A DNA stretch of 64,000 nt from Paraescarpia echinospica. Its lineage: Eukaryota > Annelida > Polychaeta > Sabellida > Siboglinidae. Position numbers and translations under genes: made by a program. Of the stretch, positions 18,881-27,658 are shown piece after piece (positions within the stretch are counted from its first letter, which is position 1; each line of letters begins with the position of its first letter). The DNA is taken from positions 39,747,743-39,811,742 of the forward strand of contig CM034533.1 in the NCBI GenBank assembly GCA_020002185.1, in the 5' to 3' direction. The notes below the pieces were generated by a model. The model had not been told where the DNA came from, searched no databases, and saw only the letters and a list, made by a program, of their open reading frames with translations.

Positions 18881-18998
18881 TCCAAGAAAAAAGAAAAATA
18901 CAAAAAAATAGCATGTCTGACATGTCTGCGGTTTTTCATTTCACGTGAAAACCCTAGCTGCACTGATGAGTCCTGGGGGGACGAAACATGTCTGTTTA
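18881..18998 (+). repeat. Inverted-repeat arm 1 containing hammerhead ribozyme 1
   Basis: Reverse-complement match to about 19336-19445. Similarity starts at an A-rich lead (AAGAAAAA...AAATAGCATGTCTGAC) and ends after the ribozyme. The arms are separated by about 340 bp. Confidence 0.85.
18919..18993 (+). ncRNA. Hammerhead ribozyme 1, in the 3' UTR of the transposase
   Basis: The core is canonical: CTGATGA at 18963-18969, stem II GTCC 18970-18973 with GGAC 18979-18982 and a five-base loop, GAAA 18983-18986. Stem III pairs GACATG 18919-18924 with CATGTC 18987-18992. T18925 pairs A18986, and the cleavage triplet GTC is 18924-18926, so the predicted cut is after 18926. Stem I starts TGC 18927-18929 with GCA 18960-18962. 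It continues after a 3'-side bulge as GGTTTT/AAAACC and closes with a loop near 18939-18945. Stems I and II are closed and stem III is open, which is the type III layout. A poly(A) signal AATAAA lies downstream at 19109-19114. Confidence 0.88.
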
Positions 18999-19078
18999 AT
19001 ATTAGTTGCTGTATAGCACCAGGTAGCTATAATTTTGTGTAAAGACTAAAGCTTCTGGTAAGAATAACATTTACACAT

Positions 19079-19114
19079 TTTATTATAATTAACTTTTGAA
19101 TGGAAAACAATAAA
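19079..19114. terminator. Candidate poly(A) signals of the two convergent transposon genes
   Basis: AATAAA on the + strand at 19109-19114 lies after the transposase stop and hammerhead 1. AATAAA on the - strand (TTTATT, 19079-19084) lies after the YqaJ stop and hammerhead 2. If used, the two mRNAs overlap in antisense by a few dozen bases, and both ribozymes lie between stop codon and tail. Confidence 0.45.
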
Positions 19115-19335
19115 TGTTTGAAATTACATGTGTAAATAAACATGGTCTAAAAATAAATACACATTTACATTATTTTTGGTTGATATTTTATATATCTGGA
19201 TTTTAGGTTGAACCTGATTATATCAATATAGACACCAAAAGGAATAATTATTTTTGTGATGAAAGTGGTATGCTGTAATTGGTGTCACTGTGATTGATAT
19301 GAATATATATATTGTAATTGCACCTGTCTGTTAGT

Positions 19336-19409
19336 AACATGTTTCGTCCCCCCAGGACTCATCAGTGCAGCTAGGATTTTCATGTGAAATGAAAAACTGC
19401 AGACATGTC
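19336..19409 (-). ncRNA. Hammerhead ribozyme 2, in the 3' UTR of the YqaJ gene
   Basis: On the minus strand: GACATG (19409-19404) opens stem III, then TC with the GTC triplet at 19404-19402, so the predicted cut lies between 19402 and 19401. Stem I starts TGC 19401-19399 with GCA 19368-19366. CTGATGA is 19365-19359, stem II is GTCC/GGAC, GAAA is 19345-19342, and CATGT closes stem III. The core is identical to ribozyme 1. Differences are one weakened and one lost pair in the upper part of stem I and one loop base. It begins 44 bases after the YqaJ stop codon. Confidence 0.87.
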
Positions 19410-19445
19410 AGACATGCTATTTTTTTTGTGTTTTTTTCTTGGGCA
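19336..19445 (-). repeat. Inverted-repeat arm 2 containing hammerhead ribozyme 2
   Basis: Near-identical to 18881-18998 read on the other strand, including the A-rich lead. It is placed directly after the YqaJ stop codon. Confidence 0.85.
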
Positions 19446-19453
19446 TTCATGAT

Positions 19454-21698
19454 TCAGCGTTTCTCCATTCTCTGTTTGCGTTTGTTCTTTCGGCATTCAG
19501 GGCAAAACCACTTTCCCTTTGGTTCCGACAGCACACCCACACACATGTAGTGAAACCATTCATACTGACAGCTGTCACTGTCACAGGCCACCATCTCGCC
19601 GCACTCCTCCTTTCGGCAGTAACACCACACTGCTTGTACAGCCTCACCAGTGTTCACAGTGTCCGAGTTCACAGCACAGCCAACCAGGGGTGGACGTGTG
19701 TGGCATTTTCCCAGCAGTTCAGGTAGCACACCTACTCGGAAGAAGTGTCGGGCTTTTGGTACCATCTCTTCCCAGAGAATGTTATCCTTGTAGATGCGCT
19801 CACAGTGATAGGACCTCTGTGTCCACACAACAAAGTCTCCATAGCTGTGCCCACACACAAACAGCTGACACTGTACCTGGTAGTAGTAGGCATGTCCTTT
19901 TTGTAAGTGTAGGGTGCCATCTGCATTCTTTGCCAAACATGTGGCGCCTTCCTTTACCTCACTCAGGACCTCGTCACGCACGAGGTAGGGGCACTTCACC
20001 TCGAGACTGCCTACCCCACAGCAGTCACATCGGACGACTCCATCGGGAGAAGCCCCAATCTCTGGATATCGGTTGTGGATGACTAATCCAGAGTCCCGCA
20101 TGGAGAAGTTGGCATGCCCGGTCATTGTCTTGCGATAAGCAGCCTTCGCAACGTTCTCATGCTTGATGCCCCATCGTATGGCTGGTGTGGTCAGGTGTCG
20201 ATCCGGGTAGCAGATGTCCTTGATCGCACTTGGTGCTGGTTGAGAGGGGTCGGTGTGGCACACTTTGTGAAACCTTGATGCAGTCACCCTGCCAGCCCTG
20301 AACTTTGGCCACAGTCGTGAGTTGGCCTGAGCCCTTGTCGCCATCTCCACTGCCTCCGCCTGTTGAAGTGTGACAGCCAACGTGACAGACGAACACTTCT
20401 CCAGGACGACATGGAACGGCTGTTTGTACAGCTCATCCTGGAACATGTCTGAAAGCACTGCTGGAAAATTTCCCTGGGCCTGTTTGGGAACAAACCAATC
20501 ACTGTACGGAGGCAGAAGGGACAACACAACAGGCTTTGTGTCACCCAGGCTAAGTCCACGGAAAAAGCTGTCAAGCTCAGCATGACTTGGTGCGGCGATG
20601 TTCTTTGGTTGACGAACCCGAGACGAAACTGGCGACCCACTGGCAATGGCTTCGTCCAGTTGCTTTTTTTTGGTCAAGGCTGACGTGAAATCGATTTCAC
20701 CAACCTCTCTGTAACGAACCTCTCGGTGAGTTGCTGGCAGCAGCCAATAAGCTGGCTCTTGCGTCACAGTCTTGCTGTCACGGATCTTCACGGTAGTATC
20801 CACCGCAAAGAGAAGTGTGGCGATGTGAGTGCAGGCCTCACCCAACCCAGCCATGCAGTCACAATGGGCGGTGCAGACAGTCCCAGCTTTATCTGCGATG
20901 ATCCATGGCTGCAATGGCTTTTCGCGAAGTCTCTGCGAATGAAGTACCTGTCAAACAGTGTACAATTTTAGGACGGTGCAAACTAAATTTAGAATTGTTG
21001 ACAATGTTATACATGCAAAAATTAGGGCCTTAAAATACATAAATATATAGCTGTAAGGACTTAAGTCATGGTTGTACCTACTTATCTTCTGCATAACAAA
21101 GTTGATGCATAAAGCAATTAATAATAAAAACAGTACTTAATAAAAAATATATCCAGCCTTTTATGCTTATAAATATAGGGACCTACTATTTATAGTTACA
21201 CAATAGCCATAGGCATAGCCCCATAGGAAAAAGGGCATAGCCATAGGTATAATTGCATGCACATATTTTATTGCAATTAATTTTATAGTCATTCTCATTA
21301 AGCTATTGTAATATTATTAATAGGGGGACTACCTACTTATCAAAACTAGATGTCTAAATTTACTGAAATCAGCTTACTTTCGCTCGTACAATGTGGTAGC
21401 CATTTTTCACAAAAACCGCCACATCGCTTATCCATCCTGACGTCAGCTGGTTGTACGCCTCTAGGCTCTTCCACGCCTTCATGTCTTCCATGGTGTAGAA
21501 AGATTTGTTAAAAATCAAGTAGTTCACTATGTCTGGGTATGATACAGCTGGGAAGCATGCTTCCTTCTTAGACCATGCCGAATTCGGCAAAGAATACGGA
21601 TCAACGCTATCAACGATTCGTAACTTATCTAAATACCTCTGCTTTGTCAACACATCTAATGTGTCAACATACGGAACTTTAACTGTCTTTGAAGCCAT
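19454..21698 (-). CDS. SWIM - YqaJ exonuclease - PHD protein of the ISL2EU-type transposon (two exons)
   Basis: Exon 1 is 21698-21378, the intron 21377-20948 (GTAAGCTG...TTTGACAG) and exon 2 20947-19454; the join is in phase and gives about 604 residues. The N-terminus (SYPDIVNYLIF, SLEAYNQLTSGW) is an ISL2EU_2-like conserved block. A SWIM zinc motif follows (CDCMAGLGEACTH). The central lambda-exonuclease/YqaJ nuclease has RVTASRFHKV, WGIKHENVAKAAY, IGASPDGVV, LEVKCPY and YYYQVQCQL, matching the PD-(D/E)XK pattern. The C-terminus is a PHD finger (WCYCRKEECGEMVAC, then WFHYMC, then WFCPEC). Its role in transposition is not established; DNA-end processing and chromatin reading are inferences. 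Confidence 0.9.
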
Positions 21699-21769
21699 AC
21701 TGCGCGGTGCAACGACAAAGAAAACAATTTAGCGGCTCAGTGAACACACACAATGCGGGCGGTTGCGAA

Positions 21770-21842
21770 CGGTTCGCTTGTACTCCAATATGGCCGCTGG
21801 GGGTTGTGTGCACGCATAGTGCTGACGTCATTAGACACCCTC
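21770..21842 (-). repeat. Right terminal/subterminal inverted repeat of the ISL2EU-type element
   Basis: On the minus strand it opens GAGGGTGT, then TGACGTCA, then TATTGGAGTACAAGCG, mirroring the left end. Confidence 0.7.
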
Positions 21843-21850
21843 TATAGCAG

Positions 21851-22200
21851 CGTCAAAGGAGCACTGCATAGATTGCACTATTCCACGGCAGAAGTATTTT
21901 TTTGGCCGACGCTTGGCGTCTGAGGCGATTTATAGAACAGTCTGGTGCAGGCGATATGTTTACCGTCGTTAGTTTTTGGGAACACAATACAAGTGTGCGC
22001 TGCATTTGGTGATTGTGTTGTTGATGAGCATTTATTTATTTAGTGTTGTTAGTTTGCCACAGTATATGTCATCAATAAATCCTTATCAACAACACAATCA
22101 CTAGATTCAGCGCACGCTTGCCTTGTGTTCCCGAGAACTAACGACGGCAAACATATCGCCTGCACGAGACTGTTCTAAAATTAAGCGCAGACGCATGATT
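21851..22200. mobile_element. TTAA-type MITE relic in copy A
   Basis: Matches the complete MITE at 59875-60280: the AAAGGAGCAC left end, the long internal palindrome (AGTGATTGTGTTGTTGAT and its inverse) and the CATATCGCCTGCACGAG right part. The left duplication has decayed to TCAA and the right end runs off near 22200. Confidence 0.8.
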
Positions 22201-22960
22201 ACCTTGTAACATGTTAGGGAGGAGAGCTTATAACTGAGGAGAAAGCAATATACACGACATCATGGCACGTGAAGATCCGGGCGGCCACTGCAAATACGTA
22301 CGGGAAACGCCGTCGAAAGAAGTTGTTACTGATAACAGCTGACATTGACATACTAAAATAATACACTATAATCAAACGGTTGCTGAATTGATGAAATGTG
22401 CCTTCGGGACACTGTCAAGGCAAACGTGTCACGGTTCGTTAACACAGAATATACCACCGGCGCAATACTCGTGATTAGATCATTCGAAACACTGCTGACA
22501 CCTGCACCACAAAATTAGTATAATTACACAAACACTAATTTTGAGATACAGGCCGAAATTAAGCCAAGGGATTGACAGATTAATTGGAAAACATTTCTTT
22601 CTAGTGTAATTCGCTATTTGCCTTCCGACGTTTTTCTCTCGTGCCCAGTCTCTGTCGGTTATTCAGTCTCCCTCTGGTTCGTTAACTTCCAACACGATCT
22701 TCAATGGAGATCCGCTTATGTTGGGTGATCGTATTGCTGATTGTGTTGTTCTCTTGTTAAAGAATGATGGGCCAGTATGTTGTCGTGGCACTATATCCTA
22801 CGGATTGTTTGGTTTCGACATTTTTGACGTCGTTTTGATAAAAGCAGTCCAGCCAGCACGTGTGTCGTGAACATCCTGCTGTATTCGGTTGGACGGCAAA
22901 GTATTGGCAATTACCAGCGGTCCGTGTTTAGGTGGAAAGTGGACTTGGACTTGCATCACA
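22201..22960. other. Non-coding part of the duplicated block
   Basis: Matches 37740-38172 and 45180-45540 of copy B. No ORF or RNA gene stands out. The junction at 22581/22582 is where copy B carries the BEL element and about 190 bp of extra sequence. Confidence 0.5.
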
Positions 22961-23760
22961 ACACTTGACATTACACCACGCCACATAACACCACATCACA
23001 AACACCACATCACATCACACGTGCTTCAACACATCACACGCTACCACAATACTTCACAGGCACCACGACACATCACACGCACCACGCACCACACACCACG
23101 ACACATCACACGCACCACAACACATCACACGCACCACAACACCACACGCTTCACAACACATAACACGCTTAACAACACATCACACGCGCCACAACACATC
23201 ACACGCAACCACAATACTTCACAGGCACAACGACACATCACACGCACCACGACACATCACACGCACCACAACACAACACACGCTTCACAACACATAACAC
23301 GCTTTACAACACATCACACGCGCCACAACACATCACACGCAACCAGAATACTTCACAGGCACCACGACACATCACACGCTTCACAACACACCACACACAC
23401 CACGACATTTCACACGCGCTACAACACAGCACAAGCGCCACATAACACGTCCCATAACACATCACGCGCTACCACAATATTTCACAGGCACCACAACACA
23501 TAATACACACCACGCACCACACACCACGACATATCACACGCACCACAAGACTTGACATGCATTACAACACATCATACGCGCCACAACATATCACACGCAC
23601 CACAGCACGACGCACGTGCCACAACACACCACACGCACCACATCATATGATTCGCACCACAACACATCACATGCACCACAAGACTTCACACGCATCACAC
23701 CGCACCACACGCATCACAACATATCACATGCACCACAACACAACACACCACATCACCCCA
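22961..23760. repeat. CA-rich minisatellite, copy A (about 0.8 kb)
   Basis: Array of a degenerate 19-20 bp unit, typically CACGCACCACAACACATCA, with variants in CGC/GCG, CTT and TACC blocks. The copy-B array is nearly twice as long. Long Thr/His-rich frames across it come from the repeat's lack of stop codons and are not genes. Confidence 0.92.
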
Positions 23761-24639
23761 CGTCACCCCACCACACCCCATTCCATATTATACAACATCG
23801 TGCTACCCCAAACCCCCACACAATTCCCACACCACACCACGAAACACAACACAGCACCTCCATACCACACCACACGATACTCGCACGGACTCGCGGGCGT
23901 ACATTCGCACACAATATTATTCACACGTTCTCGCGTTGCTAGATTCAACGATCAACGCCAATTCGTACGCGTTTTGCTTGGCTTCACATACTTCATATTT
24001 AAACATCAACAAGCGTGATACCTTCCTGGACTCAATTAATCGATCAAGTTACGTCTCTTACATTTGACGATTCTGATGTTAGAGCGTGCTCATTATACGT
24101 TTGCCTATTAACTCCGTCACCTCAGCTTTCTGATCGACGAAGACATTAAATAACTACTAACACATGTTTATTGCAAAATACTCTTTTGCGGCGTTTATGA
24201 TAAGCAACGTGGACAATAGTGTAAACACGAAACGCCACATTCCTATACCCCGTGGCCCAGTTTCCTTCACGACGTCTACTTGACACACATTCTGTCCAGT
24301 ACAGCAAGGACCAGTGACTGACCGTAAACACTAACGTTATCCGATGAAGCAATACATTCTCCACCGGCGAATGTCACGAGTATCAAAGTTCAGGTGACCT
24401 ACCACCCCAATGACATATCTGAGGGTATATCTTGACACTAGATGCTTACATTCGGTAGCCGTCTTTGATGGTGCCTTGATTCGTCACTGTTAATGTTTAC
24501 GTGCGACTCACGGTTGGAACGAAAACCCGCCCACCCGGTTCATCCCAGGAAAACCCCCGGGAAACCCGAATCGGACAAAAGCCAATCGTGGACGAAAGCG
24601 TGTTTTTACTCAAATGTTTTCATTACTTGCACATCTAGA
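23761..24639. other. Unassigned sequence between minisatellite and LINE, copy A
   Basis: Colinear with 46986-47680 of copy B apart from small deletions. It contains ACACGTTCTCGCGTTGCTAG and similar single-copy-like words. No coding signal. Confidence 0.5.
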
Positions 24640-25862
24640 TATTAAAATGCTACTTGGAGGCAGTGTTTGGATACCATTGTCCTAGATTTCTTGAAAGTCT
24701 TCGACCATGCTGGACCACAAGCTATGTCGCTATGGCATCGGAGGTCTCCTCAGTGCATGGATCAAGAGCTTTCCAGAGGGCAGTCGGCAGGCAATGGTGG
24801 AGAAGGTAGAGAGATGTGATTTCACGTCAGTGGACTCGGGAGTCCCTCAAGGCTCAGTCCTTGGCCCCAGTCTATTCTTAGTGTATATTAACGACCTACT
24901 CAAAGGCATCAAATCCAAGAGACCTCGATTCTCTCACCATATGGGAGAAACAGTGGTCCATGAGCTTCCACATGCAGACATCTACGTTGAGTGCTACCCG
25001 CAAGAGTAATAAGATCACTCCATCGTATGGGTTGCATGGACACACTTTGGAGAACGTCAGCACCATAAAATATATCGGTGTCAACCTACAAGACGATCTG
25101 AAATGGGGATCCCATATAAACATCACTACAAACAAAGCCAATAAGACCCCCGATTTCCTCCGGCGAAACCTGAAGATCGGAAACAAGAAAACAAAAGAAA
25201 CCGCATACAAGGTCCCCGTTCGTCCAATTCTGGAATATGCAGTCACCGCGTGGGACCCCCTACACTGCAAGTGACACCCAGGCCATAGAGAAAGTGTGGC
25301 GCAGAGCAGCAAGATGGGTCTCAAACCGACACCACCAAACATCCTGTGTTGACTCCATCCTCGACTCCCTTGATTGGCCCCCAATGCAACAGAGACGCAA
25401 AAGAGCTAGGCTTGAGATGTTTTATAAATTCCACCATGGCCTCATCTCCATAAATTCCATCTGCCTGCCAGAACCAACAGACAGCAGGCTGAGCTCCAGG
25501 AAGGGCAACACCTGCAGCTACGACATCCCCTATTGCAGGACACAGTACCGACAGATGTCGTTCTTCCCGAGAACAATCCCGGAATGGAACAGTCTACCGC
25601 AAGAGGTAGTGATAACCGAGTCCCCGGACTGCTTCAAGTCCAGGCTTGCCGTTTACCTATAAATACCACACCACTACTCATCCCATCCCCCTACCCCTAT
25701 TTCTTCTGCCTATCACCCTACCTGCCCTACTCCTACTATACTACACCCTCTACCCATTTCACACATTCAATATATCTTAAAACCACGCTGGCCAACTATG
25801 CAACCTCCATAAGAAATAATCATCAGTATGTTGATGTTGGCCGTAACAAGGAAGAAGAAGAA
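24640..25862 (+). mobile_element. Jockey-superfamily LINE fragment, copy A (3' part, dead)
   Basis: The RT C-terminal half is readable across frames: [20 protein letters not shown] near 24840, then RPILEY, then RRAARWV and the terminal FFPRTIPEWNSLPQEVV...DCFKSRLAVYL ending near 25662. About 70 bp that would hold the F-x-D-D catalytic box is deleted compared with copy B. A one-base insertion in a C run (near 25257) shifts frame, and copy B has the same one. The 3' end has a GAA-repeat tail (25850-25862). Confidence 0.75.
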
Positions 25863-25864
25863 GA

Positions 25865-27593
25865 GTATCTACTTCGTGGTGGCGTTGTCCATTCATCTAG
25901 ACAAGGCAAAGCAACACTTGGTTTGCGATAATTGCCACTGCTGGATGGATTTTGCCTTGTCCGACTGTGGGAAATCTTGGGCAGATACTAAGGACGAGGG
26001 ATTCACCTTTCAGTGCGTGGAGTGTTGGAAGGCGGAATGTCTGCTGAAGGAGGTAATTAGATATACAGATATTGTGAAGGGGATGGAGATGAGAATTAGC
26101 ATGGAGACAGATGGAGTGGAGAGAGATGATAGGGAGAGAATTGGGAATACTCTGAGACTGAAGAAGCAGAGTAGTGGCAAGAAGACCGAGGAAAGGAGAC
26201 TGAGAGGAGGGAAAGTGATTGGAGGAGAAGAAATTTGAGACTCGACGGCAAGAAACGTGACAGGCGTGAACGCGACAGGGGCGAAAGTGACCGTAGAGAA
26301 GGAGGTAGAAGGGAAAATGGGACGGGAGAGGGGAGAAGAAAATGCGATGGGAGGAAAGTTGACGGGACGAAAGGAAGTGAGAGTAAATGTGACAGAAGAG
26401 AAGTCGATAAAGGGACGATGACAGGATGAAAGACGACAAGAGAAAGAGCGTCAGGAAAGAATGTGACAGGAGAGAAGACGACAGGGGGAAACAAAAACCA
26501 GACATACTGGAAGTATTGGGAAGAATGGGGCCAACGTATAGAAACTGCAAAGTTGAGCAGATGTGTGAAAAAGAAGGGGTGGGATTCGTAGATCAATGGG
26601 GATACTTTGTTGGGAGGGAAGATATATACATGAGAGATGGCCTCCATCTAAGTGGAATGGGGGGGGGGCAGCATTTTTTTAGAGAACCTACTGCGATCTG
26701 TTGACAATGGGACTAGTTGCATATATTTAAACTAGTTTTGCAGGGGGGATTCACAGAGAAGACTGAAACTGGAGGCATAGATAAAGACAGCACAAATAAA
26801 TCAGCAAAGAACAGCCTGGAAAACTGTTCTGAAGCTGGATATAAATGTGTTTGTTTAAATGCGAGGGTCATAGTAAACAAAAGAAGTGAACTAAACATTA
26901 TGGTAGAAGATACTGACCCTCACATAATAGGTATAACCGAGTCATGGAAATAAGTTTTGAGTGGGGTACCACAGGGATCAGTTCTGGGACCTATATTATT
27001 CTTAATATATATCAACGATTTGGACAATTATATAAAAAGCAAGGTGTTGAAATTTGCTGATGGTACACACGTATTTAGAAGGACTAAACGTGATGGAGAT
27101 TAACAGCATTTACAAGACGATCTTGACAGGTTGATCAAATGGTCTGAACAATGACAGATGTTCAATTTTTGTAAATGTACATGCCTCCAAACAGGACATG
27201 GGAACGAAGATGTACAATATACAATGGGGTTATTGTACTAACAATAACTAACTGTTTAAAATATTGAATGGTTATGAAAATATTGATAGAAATATTTTTC
27301 TCAGATAAGAAAGATAGAAGGACTAGAGGACATGAAGTTATACATTTGTAAAGGAAACGTTAGATTAAACATAAGAAAGTTCTCATTTTCACAAAGGACT
27401 GTAAATGAATGGAACAGATTATTTGTGCTGACTGTGTGGGTGCTACTACAAAATAAAATGGACACATTCCTCTGAATATAGATACACGTAGATAAAATGG
27501 GTTGGACTCTCGATAAGCCAAAAGACTTCCTTGTCCACCTGCCACCTAGAGTTAATTATGGGTGGCAATCTTGTTAAATCTATTGAACTCAGA
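25865..27593 (+). mobile_element. Internally deleted CR1-like LINE, copy A
   Basis: The 5' part encodes an ORF1 of the CR1 kind: a PHD-like cysteine/histidine region (CDNCHCWMDFALSDC, CVECW, 25918-26040). A charged, degraded middle follows, then the end of an SGNH-esterase-like domain (GFVDQWGYF, then RDGLHLSG near 26632). ORF2 starts with endonuclease DPHIIGITESW (26917-26949). It then jumps to [19 protein letters not shown] of the RT, so most of ORF2 is deleted. The 3' end (GTCCACCTGCCACCTAGAG) matches the 3' end of the LINE at 34683-37488. Confidence 0.75.
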
Positions 27594-27658
27594 TCTACCA
27601 ATGGACAATGCATTTAAACATAAAAAGTTGTTATTTAGATTTATTTACTTGTATGTTT

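Larger units (their letters stand above)
16729..21842. mobile_element. ISL2EU-type DNA transposon with two convergent genes and two hammerhead ribozymes
   Basis: 5114 bp between GAGGCTGT at the left and ACACCCTC at the right, each flanked by TATA. The empty site in copy B (34568-34571) has one TATA, so the borders are exact. An equally good reading is an AT duplication with AGAGG...CCTCT ends. The inverted ends are imperfect: GAGG-TGT, then TGACGTCA, then a better-conserved subterminal GGAGTACAAGCG. Contents: THAP-DDE transposase (+), intergenic hammerhead pair, SWIM-YqaJ-PHD protein (-). A DDE transposase paired with a YqaJ exonuclease is, from memory, the hallmark of the ISL2EU group. Confidence 0.88.
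15171..27658. repeat. Copy A of a large duplicated block (interrupted by the ISL2EU-type transposon)
   Basis: Colinear with copy B at 33027-50738. Anchors: AAGATAACATG at 15171 / 33027; the ISL2EU-type insertion point 16728 / 34571; the MITE relic 21851 / 34576; AAACATTTCTTTCTAG near 22584 / 45180; the minisatellite; LINE fragments; and a shared end at CTTGTATGTTT near 27658 / 50738. Small deletions distinguish the copies, for example about 80 bp missing from A near 22505 and about 40 bp missing from B near 37740. No terminal repeats are visible, so this may be a segmental duplication or a dispersed composite repeat. Confidence 0.88.

Noticed and set aside
22961..23760. CRISPR-like array
   Set aside because: Units are degenerate tandem copies with no unique spacers, in an intron-bearing eukaryotic genome with no cas genes.
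25897..26647. Ser/Leu/Phe-rich frames on the minus strand (also 48942-49725)
   Set aside because: Antisense shadow of the purine-rich CR1-like ORF1 region.
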